Below, piece by piece: positions 23,167-32,425 of a stretch of DNA of 64,000 bases. Position numbers and translations under genes: made by a program. Source of the DNA: Mycolicibacterium moriokaense (GTDB lineage Bacteria; Actinomycetota; Actinomycetes; Mycobacteriales; Mycobacteriaceae). The stretch is from the NCBI RefSeq assembly GCF_003347205.1, contig NZ_QQBJ01000011.1, forward strand, positions 124,001 through 188,000, written 5' to 3'. The notes beneath the pieces were generated by a model. It saw only the letters and a list, made by a program, of their open reading frames with translations. It searched no databases and was not told the origin of the DNA. The first letter of the stretch is position 1. Every line of letters begins with the position of its first letter.

Positions 23167-23793
23167 ATGCACAATGGGCACGTGCGAGACGGTTCCATCG
23201 GGCGCGAGGCTCAGCGACGTCGGACACGCGCCCGGGTGCTGGACGCGGCCATCGTGGAGTTCCAACGGTCGGGTGCCGGCGCGGCCGACATCAACGCGAT
23301 CGTCGAGACGGCGGGGGTCTCTCGCAGCACCTTCTACTTCCACTTTCCCACCAAGGAACACGTGCTGCTGGAACTGATTCGCCGCGACGAGAGCCGCCTC
23401 GGCGGGGAACTCAGTCGCTTTCTCGATTCACCCCACGACCTGCGGGCGGTGCTGGAAGAGATCATCAGGCTGGTGCTCGCACTCGAAAAGCAATGGGGCG
23501 CTGGGCTCTTCCGCGACGTCATCGGGCTCTACTTCACACCGTCGAGGCTGGGCGAGGAGCAGTGGTCCGCGCACCCGACGTATGTACTGCTCGCCGCCGA
23601 GATCGAGCGCGCGCGCCACCGCGGCGAACTCTACGACGATGTCGACGCGCTGCACAGCGCCGCGTTCTTCCTGATCGGTCTGCACGCCCTGCTCACCACG
23701 AACAGGGAGTTGAGCGCCGAACGCGACGACGTGCTCGAGAAGTTCGTCAAGAGCACGCTGCGAAGTGTGCAGCGACCGGATCTGCCTGACTGA
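23167..23793 (+). CDS. TetR family transcriptional regulator
   Basis: About 208 residues from ATG 23167; GTG 23182 is an alternative and an upstream ATG (23137) lies inside the palindrome. The DNA-binding domain is clear: RRRTRARVLDAAIVEFQRSG, then INAIVETAGVSRSTFYFHFPTKEHVL, with the usual recognition helix SRSTFYFHF. The C-terminal half is helical (EIIRLVLALEKQWGAGLF). It is divergent from the membrane/NorE-F operon and converges on the aldehyde dehydrogenase. Probably represses the operon and itself; ligand unknown. Confidence 0.85.
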   Translation: MHNGHVRDGSIGREAQRRRTRARVLDAAIVEFQRSGAGAADINAIVETAGVSRSTFYFHFPTKEHVLLELIRRDESRLGGELSRFLDSPHDLRAVLEEIIRLVLALEKQWGAGLFRDVIGLYFTPSRLGEEQWSAHPTYVLLAAEIERARHRGELYDDVDALHSAAFFLIGLHALLTTNRELSAERDDVLEKFVKSTLRSVQRPDLPD

Positions 23794-23797
23794 GCGG

Positions 23798-25318
23798 CTA
23801 TTTCGCGACGCGGCGCGGACGCCGCAGGGCCAGCCGCGTCATCAGCTTGTTCATCCGGGTCAGTGCCTTGTGGGAATTGTTGTAGTAGTTCCCGCCCGCG
23901 CCGACGTTGGTGCGCGGGGCCACCACGGTCTCCTGCCTGCAGTACTTGCGCAGCCCCTCGGCACCGCCGAAGCGCGCACCCATCCCCGATGTCTTCCAGC
24001 CGCCCATCGGGGCGGTGGTGCACATCAGGTTCGAGATCACGTCGTTGATGTTGACGGCTCCGCAATCCAACTGCACCGCAACGTCTTTGGCACGCTCGAT
24101 GTCCTTGGAGAAGACGGCCGCCGACAGTCCGTACGGGCTGTCGTTTGCCAGCCGGACGGCCTCCGCGACGGTCGAGACCTTCATGATCGGCAACGTCGGG
24201 CCGAACGTCTCCTCGGTCATGCACGCCATCGTGTGGTCGACGTCGACGAGGACCGTCGGCGGATAGAAGCTGCCCTCGCCCGCCGGGCGCACTCCCCCGG
24301 TCAGCGCCTTGGCGCCCGCGGCGATCGCCTCGCGGACGTGCCGCTCGGTGACGGCCACCTGGCTCTCGTCGATCAGCGACCCGAAGTCGTAACCCTGGCC
24401 CGCGCCCATCTTGAGCTTCTCGACGTCTCGCACGACGGCGTTCACGAACTGGTCGTAGACCGGTTCGAGCACGTAGACCCGCTCCACCGAGACGCACGTC
24501 TGGCCCGCGTTGAACATCGCTCCCCACACCGCGGCGTGCGCGGCGAGATCGATGTCAGCGTCCTCCAGCACGATCATCGGATCTTTGCCGCCGAGTTCCA
24601 GGCTGACCGGCGTGAGCCGGCGCGCGGCGCGCTCCATCACCTTGGCGCCGGTCGCGCTGGACCCGGTGAACTGGATGAAGTCGGAATTGTCGATGACGGC
24701 CTCGCCCACCTCGCGGGTGCCCTGGGCCAGCGCGAGCACCTCGGGCGCCCCCGAGTCGTGCCAGCCGCGCAGCAGCACCTCGGCGGTCAGCGGAGTGCGT
24801 TCGGAGGGCTTCAGCAGCACCGCACAGCCCGCGGCCAGCGCGCCGATGGCGTCCATCAACGCGTTGGCGACCGGGTAGTTCCACGGCGCGATGATGCCGA
24901 CCACCGGCCGCGGCCGGTAGTGCACGGTGACCTTCTTGATGGCCAGGAACGGCAGCGACGCGGGCCGCGTCTCGGGCGCGAGCGCCTTCTCCATCGTCTT
25001 GATGTAGTACGAGACGATCATGATCAGCAGCGGGACCTCCTGCGCTGCGTCGACGGCCGACTTGCCGGTCTCCTCGATCAACAACGACTCGATCTCGTCG
25101 CGGTGCTCGCCAAGCCAAACCGCGTAGCGCGCAAGCACTTTGGCGCGTCCCGCGGCACCCCGCGCCTCCCACTGCTTCTGCGCCTCGCGCAGGCCCGCGG
25201 CGATGCGCGGGATGTCGGAGGGGTCGGTCCAGCGCACCTGCCCGGCGACGGCGCCGGTGGCGGGGTTGCGGATGGTGGTCGCAGCCGAGGGTGAGTCGAC
25301 ATCTGGCGTCGCGGTCAT
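23798..25318 (-). CDS. NAD(P)-dependent aldehyde dehydrogenase (succinate-semialdehyde dehydrogenase-like)
   Basis: A 506-residue ALDH. The nucleotide site is GIIAPWNYPVANALMD and FTGSSATGAKVM. The catalytic Glu is in LELGGKDP and the nucleophile Cys in FNAGQTCVSVERV. ETFGPTLPIMKV and NDSPYGLSAAVFS follow as expected. It has a C-terminal extension of ~35 residues after the usual end (GGNYYNNSHKALTRMNKLM) that is basic and may touch the membrane. Similar long-tailed ALDHs are called succinate-semialdehyde or fatty-aldehyde dehydrogenases. Substrate not certain. Confidence 0.85.
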   Translation of the reverse strand: MTATPDVDSPSAATTIRNPATGAVAGQVRWTDPSDIPRIAAGLREAQKQWEARGAAGRAKVLARYAVWLGEHRDEIESLLIEETGKSAVDAAQEVPLLIMIVSYYIKTMEKALAPETRPASLPFLAIKKVTVHYRPRPVVGIIAPWNYPVANALMDAIGALAAGCAVLLKPSERTPLTAEVLLRGWHDSGAPEVLALAQGTREVGEAVIDNSDFIQFTGSSATGAKVMERAARRLTPVSLELGGKDPMIVLEDADIDLAAHAAVWGAMFNAGQTCVSVERVYVLEPVYDQFVNAVVRDVEKLKMGAGQGYDFGSLIDESQVAVTERHVREAIAAGAKALTGGVRPAGEGSFYPPTVLVDVDHTMACMTEETFGPTLPIMKVSTVAEAVRLANDSPYGLSAAVFSKDIERAKDVAVQLDCGAVNINDVISNLMCTTAPMGGWKTSGMGARFGGAEGLRKYCRQETVVAPRTNVGAGGNYYNNSHKALTRMNKLMTRLALRRPRRVAK

Positions 25319-25370
25319 GCAGCCATGTTAGCCACCGGTGTGATCTGCGTCGCAGCCGGGTTGACGCGTG

Positions 25371-25913
25371 TCAAGTTTCGGCGACGACCGCGCTCACGCA
25401 CAGGATGGAGGTGCCGAGCAGGAGGCCGCCCACGGTGTCGGTGAAGTAATGGAACGTGATTCCCACCCCGAGCATCGCGAGCGGAACGAGGACCACGGCG
25501 GCCGCCACCGCCCACCGCGCCGCACCGGCCGCCAGCACGACGAGGCCGGCGACGATCACCGTCGTCGTCACATGGCCGCTCGGATATGCCAGGCCACCGC
25601 CCAACTCCCGCTCGAACACGGGCTTGAGCAGCCTGACGAACGAGATGCCGAGCAACGGCGCCACCACGGTCATGGCCGCCAACCGCCAGCGTCGTTGGTA
25701 GAGACACACCGCCAGCACCCCGACGAGAACCGCAATCAGCACACCCGGGTTGGCGATGACCTCGAGGTGGCGAGCCGGGGTGTCGTGAAAACGCGCGAAC
25801 CAATCATCAACGCGCGTCGACTGTTTGCCGACCACCAACCCGAGCATCAGCATCGCCATCAGGCCGACGGGCGGCCACAAACGAAGTGCCCAGCCGCCGG
25901 CGGACAGGCCCAC
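25371..25913 (-). CDS. PAP2-type membrane phosphatase
   Basis: A 180-residue protein with five or six membrane helices. The phosphatase motif YPSGHVTTT and the third motif GITFHYFTDTVGG (His and Asp) are clear; the first Lys/Arg motif is degenerate (RLLKPVFEREL). PAP2 enzymes remove phosphate from lipid phosphates on the outer face of the membrane. GTG start at 25913, two bases from the stop of the DinB gene, so both belong to one transcript. Confidence 0.85.
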   Translation of the reverse strand: MGLSAGGWALRLWPPVGLMAMLMLGLVVGKQSTRVDDWFARFHDTPARHLEVIANPGVLIAVLVGVLAVCLYQRRWRLAAMTVVAPLLGISFVRLLKPVFERELGGGLAYPSGHVTTTVIVAGLVVLAAGAARWAVAAAVVLVPLAMLGVGITFHYFTDTVGGLLLGTSILCVSAVVAET

Positions 25914-25914
25914 G

Positions 25915-26433
25915 TCAGGCGGCGATGCCGCGCACGTAGGCGGCTTGACCGAGATGCTGGGCGCAGTCGTCGATGATGCTGACCAGGCGCGCGCTTGCCG
26001 TCACCGGAGGATCCCAGTTCTCGTCGACGACACGGCTCATCTCATCGGCGGTCACCGACGCGAGGTAGGACAGCGTCACCTTGTGCACGGCGTGGTAGTA
26101 GCCGGCGAGCAGGTCGGCGGGTGGCCGGACCCTGCCGACGTCGTCGGCGCTGTGCCCGTAGCCGAAATCGTTGCCTTCGAGATCCAGATCGAAGCGGTCC
26201 TTCCACCCGTCCCGGGTCCACACCTGCTCGATCCCGGCGATGTCGCACAGTTGGAGGTCCTGCACCCGCGCGCTGTGCCAGATCAGCCACGCGATGCTGT
26301 TCGCCTCGGCCGTCGGCCGGAAGAACGACACCTCGTCGGTCAGCCCGTCGGTGAGGTCGTCGACGTGCTCGATCAACCGAGTGAAGGAGTCGCGCAGCAG
26401 TTCACGAACCGCTTGGACGTCGGAGTCAGCCAT
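25915..26433 (-). CDS. DinB/DUF664-type four-helix protein
   Basis: A 172-residue protein. ATG 26433 is chosen because residues before it overlap the SGNH gene. It has the DinB-like pattern: a first helix ending LIEHVDDL, ANSIAWLIWHSARVQDLQL with a metal-type His, and a last helix with DDCAQHLGQAAYVRG including a second His. GHSADDVGRVRPPADLLAGYYHAV lies between. In actinobacteria such proteins include mycothiol-dependent enzymes. Activity here is not known. Confidence 0.8.
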   Translation of the reverse strand: MADSDVQAVRELLRDSFTRLIEHVDDLTDGLTDEVSFFRPTAEANSIAWLIWHSARVQDLQLCDIAGIEQVWTRDGWKDRFDLDLEGNDFGYGHSADDVGRVRPPADLLAGYYHAVHKVTLSYLASVTADEMSRVVDENWDPPVTASARLVSIIDDCAQHLGQAAYVRGIAA

Positions 26434-26443
26434 GGCATCGACG

Positions 26444-27826
26444 CTACCCGCGCGGCCCGCCGCCCAGCGCCTGCTGGTCGGCCAGCGCGATTGCCAGGGC
26501 TCCGGCCGCCGTCGGGTGAAACGGCGCGGCGGCATCGAGTCCCTGGACGTACGGTCTGCTGCTGCACAACCCGTGACCGCTGAAGTTGGGCCGGGCGACG
26601 CTGAACCCGGCGGCCCTGGCGCCCTCCGCGAGCACGGTGTTCAACGCGTCGATGCTGTCGGTCAGCCAGGCGCGCTTGGCTGCGGTAATACCTTTGGAAG
26701 CAACACAATTCAGATTGTCGCCAAGCGGGTTGTAGTACAGATTGACGATGATGGCCGGCGGTTCGGGGATGGTGCGCAGCGCTGCCACCAACACGTAGTA
26801 GTCCTGTGTGAAGGTCGCCAGCTGCTGCTGGAAGTAGGCGTCGAGCGCGGCATCTCGACAGTGCTTGCTTGCCGCGCATGCCCGCAGCAGCGCCGACCAG
26901 TTGACGTCGTTGGCGCCGATACTGATCACGATCGCCGACGGCGCACCGTCCACCGCGGCGGGCAGTTGAGGGGGAATGGTCTGCGAGCCGGCGTGCTGCG
27001 CGCCGAGTAAGCCGTGCCGGATGGTCGCCCCGCTGCATGCGTAGTTCGTCACCCTCCACGACGTGGCGGCGTTCAACACCGAGGCGAACGAGTCGGCGCT
27101 GCGGTGGCAGACCCGGTCGGCATCGCCGGCGCCCGCCACCAGCGGGTTGCCCAAGCCCGCGGCGGTGGAGTCGCCGATCACCGCGACACGGCCCGCGACA
27201 TGCCGCGCCGGATGCGGCGCGGTGGGCAGGGTCGGCGCGGGCGCGCCGCCGACCAACGCCTGCAGCGACGTCACCTGGCGTAACCGGTCGGGAGCGGTGT
27301 ATGCGGTGACCATGATGGCGCCCAGGTTGACGATTTCGGTGGCGACGACGCCGACGGCCACCAACGCGATCGCGGTGCGCGGGGAACTGCGCCGCCACCC
27401 GGCGATCGCACCGAGTAGCACCAGCGCGACCCCGCCCGCGATCACCACCTGCCACATCAGATAGCGCGTCCAGCCTTCGACCAGCGCATCCTGCAACGCC
27501 TTGGCGGCCGCGGACTTCGCCGCGGGCCGGCCGCCGCTGACCAGTTCGGCGAGCTGCTGCGACAACGTGATCCGGGTCAGCTCGAGCCGCGGCCGCACCG
27601 GCCCGGCGAACTGCACCGTCGTCGGGAGGCGCTGACCGAAGAGGTCCAATTCGCCCGGGCCCGACAGCGTCAGCGTCGGCGCGGCCGCCCCCACCCGCAC
27701 GGTTTGGCCGGCGGCCTGCACCGTCTGCATGGGAGTGACCAGCAGGGCGACCGCGATGCCCGCTGCCGCGGCAGCGGCAACCACAGTCGCTCGAACGACG
27801 AAGCGCTCGGCCGAAATCAGCCGCAC
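26444..27826 (-). CDS. Membrane-anchored SGNH (GDSL-type) hydrolase
   Basis: A 460-residue protein. An N-terminal signal or anchor (TVVAAAAAAGIAVALLVTP) is followed by ~90 external residues, then two membrane helices near residues 125-170 (MWQVVIAGGVALVLLGAIAGW, ALVAVGVVATEIVNLGAIMV). The catalytic domain follows: block I GDSTAAGLG (Ser ~219), a YACSGATIRHG loop, block III IGANDVNW, and block V FHPTAAG. Several cysteines (CAASKHC, NC, GLCSS) suggest an extracytoplasmic location with disulfides. Probably an esterase acting on envelope lipids or polysaccharide acyl groups. Confidence 0.8.
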   Translation of the reverse strand: MRLISAERFVVRATVVAAAAAAGIAVALLVTPMQTVQAAGQTVRVGAAAPTLTLSGPGELDLFGQRLPTTVQFAGPVRPRLELTRITLSQQLAELVSGGRPAAKSAAAKALQDALVEGWTRYLMWQVVIAGGVALVLLGAIAGWRRSSPRTAIALVAVGVVATEIVNLGAIMVTAYTAPDRLRQVTSLQALVGGAPAPTLPTAPHPARHVAGRVAVIGDSTAAGLGNPLVAGAGDADRVCHRSADSFASVLNAATSWRVTNYACSGATIRHGLLGAQHAGSQTIPPQLPAAVDGAPSAIVISIGANDVNWSALLRACAASKHCRDAALDAYFQQQLATFTQDYYVLVAALRTIPEPPAIIVNLYYNPLGDNLNCVASKGITAAKRAWLTDSIDALNTVLAEGARAAGFSVARPNFSGHGLCSSRPYVQGLDAAAPFHPTAAGALAIALADQQALGGGPRG

Positions 27827-27874
27827 GACATGGGGATACCCGCGTGGTCCGCCGCGAATCGGGCGTCGCGCCGC

Positions 27875-28795
27875 TCAGGCGGCCGCGAGCCCGCGGTTGT
27901 GCACGTCGATCCTGACCAGTGCGGCGTCCAGCAGCGGCGTGCTGAGCCGGCGGCGGCGTGCCCTGCCCGCGAGATCGCGCAGCACGGTGACCTCGATGGG
28001 TCGGCCCGCATGCATGTCACGAAACATCGAGGGGCCGAAGGCGGATGCCGGATCGGTCATGATGCCGCGCAGCCGCGAGGTGAAAACGTCGCGCAGCGGA
28101 TACCCGTCGGCGTCGGCGACGGCGACCACCTCCGCCTGCACGCTGCGCGACAGCTCCTCGCCCCCGTCGGCGCGCACGATCGGGCCGATCTCGTCGCCGA
28201 CCAGACAGGTCAGCACGGCGGTCGCCGCGATGAACGCGAACTTCTCCCACATGGCGGCGATGATGTCGTCGCGCACGGCGACCTCGATGTCGGGCGCGCT
28301 CAACTCCGCCGCGGTGCGCTGCATGGCCGCCGCGTCGTCGCCGTCGAGCGCTCCGATCTCCATGTGCACCCCGGGTTGTACGACGTCGATCATGCCGTCG
28401 GGTCGCTGCGAGGTGACCAGCCGTGTCGCGGCGCCCAACACACGCGTTCGCCCGAACGCCTCGGTGAGCAGCACGAGGTGGTCGAGCCCGTTCATGATCG
28501 GCACCACCCGGGTGTCGGATCCGACGGCGGGCCGCACGTCGGCGATGGCGTTCGCCACGACACCGGCACGAACAGCGATGACGACGACGTCATACGGACC
28601 GCTCAGGTCGTCGGCGGTCACGGCGTCGACGCGCACCGTCCGCGTCCGGTCGCCCTGGCGCAGCCGCAGCCCTTCGGCGGCGAGCCGGTCCCGACTCGAC
28701 TGATGCACCAGGAAGGTGACGTCACGGCCGGCGTCGTCCAACTGCGCGCCGAGGTATCCCCCGGCCGCACCCGCGCCGACGATCAGAACGCTCAC
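27875..28795 (-). CDS. Ketopantoate reductase (PanE/ApbA) family protein
   Basis: A 306-residue protein. VLIVGAGAAGGYLGAQL is the NADPH motif, and the ApbA C-terminal domain has EKFAFIAATAVLTCL with the usual Lys, plus DPASAFGPSMFRDMHAGRPIEV, the typical substrate-site Ser and Asp/Glu region (S-M-xx-D-xxxGRxtE). Family members reduce 2-dehydropantoate to pantoate or act on other 2-oxoacids. Many actinobacteria carry several copies, so it may not be the biosynthetic PanE. It is followed by a VOC gene 12 bp upstream in the same direction. Confidence 0.82.
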   Translation of the reverse strand: MSVLIVGAGAAGGYLGAQLDDAGRDVTFLVHQSSRDRLAAEGLRLRQGDRTRTVRVDAVTADDLSGPYDVVVIAVRAGVVANAIADVRPAVGSDTRVVPIMNGLDHLVLLTEAFGRTRVLGAATRLVTSQRPDGMIDVVQPGVHMEIGALDGDDAAAMQRTAAELSAPDIEVAVRDDIIAAMWEKFAFIAATAVLTCLVGDEIGPIVRADGGEELSRSVQAEVVAVADADGYPLRDVFTSRLRGIMTDPASAFGPSMFRDMHAGRPIEVTVLRDLAGRARRRRLSTPLLDAALVRIDVHNRGLAAA

Positions 28796-28806
28796 CGTCG
28801 GAAAAC

Positions 28807-29193
28807 CTACTGCGGCGGAGCGCCGTGGAAAACCGCCTCGACGTTGTTGCCGTCCGGGTCACGGACGAACGCGCCGTAGTAGCCCTGGTGGTATTCCGGC
28901 CACAGCCGGGGCGCGTGCAACGACTCGGCGCCCAGCCGCAGCGCGGTCTCGTGGAACGCGTGCACGGCCTCACGGTCCTTGGCCCGAAACGCGACGTGCA
29001 CTTCTCGGTTCGGGCCGCCGGCGTCGCCCGCCCTCATGTCCGCGATCCAGAAATCGGGCTTGCCGTCCCTGCCGTATCCGATGGCGACCTGGTAGTCCAG
29101 CGCCCGGGTGTAACCCAGCGCCCCGAGCACCCCGTCGTAGAACGTCTTCGACTTTTCCCAATCCGCGCAGTTGATTCCCAGGTGGTCGATCAC
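28807..29193 (-). CDS. VOC (glyoxalase/bleomycin resistance) family protein
   Basis: A 128-residue protein from GTG 29193 (VIDHLGINCADWEKSKTFYDGVL). It has the two beta-alpha-beta-beta-beta modules, with ligands His in HLGIN, His in REVHVAF and Glu in NNVEAVFHG, and the family ending YYGAFVRDPDGNNVE. Likely a metal-dependent lyase or dioxygenase of small size; substrate unknown. The longer frame to 29232 overlaps the opposite gene's promoter and is less likely. Confidence 0.85.
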   Translation of the reverse strand: MIDHLGINCADWEKSKTFYDGVLGALGYTRALDYQVAIGYGRDGKPDFWIADMRAGDAGGPNREVHVAFRAKDREAVHAFHETALRLGAESLHAPRLWPEYHQGYYGAFVRDPDGNNVEAVFHGAPPQ

Positions 29194-29239
29194 GGCCCCA
29201 TCCTGGCATGGCGTATCGACACAGCCGTACATTCAGCTC

Positions 29240-30997
29240 ATGGCGTTTCAGCACGGAGTCGCCCCGGCGACGACCTTCGACCTCTGTATCCGCAATGGCA
29301 CCATCGTCGACGGCCTGGGCGGCGAACCGTTCGTCGGTGACGTCGGGATCTCCGACGGCGTGATCACCTCGGTCGGAGCCGTCGACGGTGAGGCCGACCG
29401 GGAGATCGACGCGACGGGTTTGCTGGTCACTCCCGGCTTCGTCGACCTGCACACCCATTACGACGGGCAGGCCATCTGGTCGGACCGGATGACGCCGTCG
29501 TCGGCGCACGGTGTGACGACCGCGGTGATGGGCAACTGCGGCGTGGGCTTCGCGCCGTGCCGGGCCGACGACCACGAGGTGCTGGTCGACGTGATGGCGG
29601 GCGTCGAGGACATTCCGGGCGTCGTGATGGTCGACGGGCTGCCGTGGACGTGGGAGACGTTCGGTGAGTTCATGGATGCCCTCGACGCGGGCGCGCGTGA
29701 CATCGACGTCGCCGCCTTCCTGCCGCACTCGCCGTTGCGCGTTTATGTGATGGGCCGACGCGGCGTCGACCGGGAACCCGCTACGCCGGAAGATCTTTCG
29801 CAGATGCGCAAGCTGGCCGCCGAGGCGATCGACGTCGGGGCGCTCGGCTTCGCGTCGTCGCGGCTGACCATCCACAAGACCGAGAGCGGCCACCCGATCC
29901 CGAGCTACGACGCAGGCCGCGACGAGATCGACGCGATCGCCCGCGGTGTGCAGGACGCCGGCGGCGGGCTCATCCAGTTCGTGCCCGACCTCGTCGCCGG
30001 TGACTACGAACCCGCGCTGCAGACGGTGTTCGACGTCGCCGAGGACGTCGGCTTGCCGGTCACCTTCACGTTGGCGATCGGCAACGCCGGCCCGGCCTTC
30101 TTCGAAGACGCGCTGACGATGGTGGAGAAGGCCAACGCCAACGGCGGCGATATCACCGCGCAGATCTTCCCGCGGCCGATCGGTCTGGTGATCGGTCTCG
30201 AACTGTCGGGCAACCCGTTCGTCATGTATCCCAGCTACCGCGAGATCGCTGCGCTTCCGCTGGCCGAGCGCGTCGCCGAAATGCGCAAACCCGAAGTGCG
30301 GAAACGCATTCTGAACGACAAGCCGGCGTCCGACGGTCACCCGCTGATGTTCGCCGTGCAGGCGTTCAAGTGGATCTTCCCGCTGGGTGATCCGCCGAAC
30401 TACGAGCCGGATCCGTCGGACAGCATCGCCGCACGGGCCGAGGCGCGCGGCGTCAGCCCGGCCGAGGAGGCCTACGACCGACTGCTCGACGACGACGGGC
30501 ACGCGATGCTGCTCGTGACGCTGGCCAACTTCCGCGACGCCTCGCTGGACACCGTCGCCGAACTGGTCCGCCGCGAGGACGTCGTGCTGGGCCTCGGCGA
30601 CGGCGGCGCACACTACGGAATGATCTGCGACGCAAGCTTTCCCACGTACATGCTGACGCACTGGGTGCGTGACCGGGCGTCGGGCAGGCTGACCGTCGCC
30701 CAGGCCGTGCGCGAACTGACCTCGGTGCCCGCGCGCGTCGCGGGCCTGGCCGATCGCGGCCGCATCGCGGTCGGCTACAAGGCCGACATCAACGTCATCG
30801 ACCACGACGCGCTGCGCCTGCACAAGCCGATCGTGCGCCACGACCTGCCCGCGGGCGGGCGGCGGCTGGACCAGACCGCCGACGGCTACACCGCGACGAT
30901 CGTCTCCGGCGAGATCATCGCCGAGAACGGCATGCCCACCGATGCCCGGCCGGGCAAGCTGGTCCGCGGCCGTCAGCCCGCGCCCGCCTCCGCGTGA
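29240..30997 (+). CDS. N-acyl-D-amino-acid deacylase family amidohydrolase
   Basis: A 585-residue protein from ATG 29240. It opens DLCIRNGTIVDGLGG, has the metal motif VDLHTHYDGQAIW, GVTTAVMGNCGVGFAP, and later GDGGAHYGMICDASFPTYML, the Asp/His end of the amidohydrolase barrel. RVAGLADRGRIAVGYKADINVID is the composite beta-domain. This is the D-aminoacylase subfamily, longer than the ~480-residue enzymes. The next gene overlaps by four bases. The likely reaction is hydrolysis of an N-acyl amide; actual substrate unknown. Confidence 0.85.
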   Translation: MAFQHGVAPATTFDLCIRNGTIVDGLGGEPFVGDVGISDGVITSVGAVDGEADREIDATGLLVTPGFVDLHTHYDGQAIWSDRMTPSSAHGVTTAVMGNCGVGFAPCRADDHEVLVDVMAGVEDIPGVVMVDGLPWTWETFGEFMDALDAGARDIDVAAFLPHSPLRVYVMGRRGVDREPATPEDLSQMRKLAAEAIDVGALGFASSRLTIHKTESGHPIPSYDAGRDEIDAIARGVQDAGGGLIQFVPDLVAGDYEPALQTVFDVAEDVGLPVTFTLAIGNAGPAFFEDALTMVEKANANGGDITAQIFPRPIGLVIGLELSGNPFVMYPSYREIAALPLAERVAEMRKPEVRKRILNDKPASDGHPLMFAVQAFKWIFPLGDPPNYEPDPSDSIAARAEARGVSPAEEAYDRLLDDDGHAMLLVTLANFRDASLDTVAELVRREDVVLGLGDGGAHYGMICDASFPTYMLTHWVRDRASGRLTVAQAVRELTSVPARVAGLADRGRIAVGYKADINVIDHDALRLHKPIVRHDLPAGGRRLDQTADGYTATIVSGEIIAENGMPTDARPGKLVRGRQPAPASA

Positions 30998-31584
30998 CGC
31001 GCGTCGCGCCGCTGGTGCCGCCGTGGAGTGAGGCGGACACCGCCGACATCAACAGCTGGGGACACCCCGACCGCACCTATGAACCCCTGCTGCTGGTCCG
31101 GTGTCTGCAGCGTCATCCGGCCCTGGCGGGTCGGCTGCGCACGCTGGGCGAGGCGCTCTACACCGAGGCGCGACTGCCCGCGCGGACGCGGACCATCGCG
31201 ATTCTGCGGATCTGCGCGCTCGTGCGGTGCGAGTACGAGTGGGGTGGCCAGGCGGCGTTCTGGGGTCCGATCGCCGGGGTCAGCGACGACGAGTGCGACG
31301 CGCTGGTGACGGGTGCCGCCGACGATGCCCGTTGGTCGGCGGGCGAACGGGCGCTGATCGGGGCGGTCGACGAGGTGGAGCGCACCGGGTCGTGGTCGGA
31401 TGCCACGTGGCGGGCGCTCGGTGAGGACCTCGACGACGAACAGCGGATGGAACTGCTGGTGGCCGTCGGCTGGTATCGCACCATCTGCACGCTGTGTAAC
31501 GGGATGGCGCTGCCGGTCGACGGGTGGATGCGGCGCTGGCCTGTATCGGCCGCGCACTCGAGGAGCGAACAGACCTCAGGCTGA
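30994..31584 (+). CDS. Carboxymuconolactone decarboxylase (CMD/AhpD-like) family protein
   Basis: A 196-residue protein, GTG start within the previous gene's stop (GTGA). The CMD core has LPARTRTIAILRICALVRCEYEWGGQ, where the usual CxxC-x-H is RCEYEW: the second Cys and His are absent, so peroxidase activity of the AhpD type is unlikely. LIGAVDEVERTGSWSD and VGWYRTICTLCNG follow. Coupling to the amidohydrolase suggests a shared catabolic role. Confidence 0.82.
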   Translation: MTRVAPLVPPWSEADTADINSWGHPDRTYEPLLLVRCLQRHPALAGRLRTLGEALYTEARLPARTRTIAILRICALVRCEYEWGGQAAFWGPIAGVSDDECDALVTGAADDARWSAGERALIGAVDEVERTGSWSDATWRALGEDLDDEQRMELLVAVGWYRTICTLCNGMALPVDGWMRRWPVSAAHSRSEQTSG

Positions 31585-32400
31585 ACGGCGGTCGCGGCGC
31601 AGGCCGGGATGCTGCTTACGCAGCGTGGACAGCAGCACCGAGCGCGGAAGTGCCTGCATGAAGCGGGTACTGGCCACATTGCGCTTGCCCGCGATCACGA
31701 TGCCGCGGTCGTTGTCCAGGGCTTCGACACCAATGCGCGCCACCTCGCGCGACGGCATCCACAGGAACTTCGGAAACGCCGCGGCGAACTTGTCTTCGTC
31801 CATGCCCGCCGTCTGCAGAAACTCGGTGCGCACCGGCCCCGGCGCGAGCATCGCCACGGTGACACCGCTGCCCGCCAACTCGCCGCGCACCCCTTCGGTG
31901 TAGGTCTTCACGAACGCCTTGGTCGCCGCGTAGCCGGACTGGCCGGGAAAGGGGTGGAAGCCGGCCGTCGACCCGACGTTGAGGATGGCGCCGCGACCAC
32001 GGGGCACCATCTGTTGCACCGCTCGGGTGGTCAGGTCGATGACGGCTTCCACGTTGACGCGCACCTGCGCGACCTCGTCGGCGACCGGCGTCACGGCGAT
32101 CGAACCGATGGTGCCGACGCCCGCGTTGTTCACCAGGATGTCGACGGTCAGGCCGCGCCCGGCGACGGCGTCGAGCAGGCCGGCGCGGGCGTCGGGGTCG
32201 GCGACGTCGCAGCCGATCACCTCGACGCGCGACGTCCCGCCGAGTTCGTCGGCGAGTTCGCGCAGCTTGTCCTCGCGGCGGGCGACCAGCGTCACTCCGT
32301 GGCCGCGGGCGGCGAGTTCGCGCGCTATGTCGGCGCCGATGCCCGACGAAGCGCCGGTGATGACCGCGGTGGACGTGGGGCTTGGCGAAGGCAATGACAT
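31576..32400 (-). CDS. Short-chain dehydrogenase/reductase
   Basis: A 274-residue classical SDR: TGASSGIGADIA near residue 15, CDVADPDARAG, NNAGVGTIG, catalytic Ser in VGSTAGF and YAATKAFVKTY. The C-terminal WMPSREVARIGVEALDNDRGIVIAGKRN plus a basic tail (RKQHPGLRRDRRSA) resembles mycobacterial SDRs acting on lipids or fatty aldehydes. The 3' end overlaps the converging CMD gene by nine bases. Confidence 0.85.
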   Translation of the reverse strand: MSLPSPSPTSTAVITGASSGIGADIARELAARGHGVTLVARREDKLRELADELGGTSRVEVIGCDVADPDARAGLLDAVAGRGLTVDILVNNAGVGTIGSIAVTPVADEVAQVRVNVEAVIDLTTRAVQQMVPRGRGAILNVGSTAGFHPFPGQSGYAATKAFVKTYTEGVRGELAGSGVTVAMLAPGPVRTEFLQTAGMDEDKFAAAFPKFLWMPSREVARIGVEALDNDRGIVIAGKRNVASTRFMQALPRSVLLSTLRKQHPGLRRDRRSA

Positions 32401-32425
32401 GCCCCCGAACCTACCTACCCGGCAG

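Noticed and set aside
28970-30841. Long minus-strand frame opposite the amidohydrolase
   Set aside because: Composition is that of an antisense shadow (His/Arg/Asp/Val-rich); the plus strand encodes a full amidohydrolase with metal motifs.
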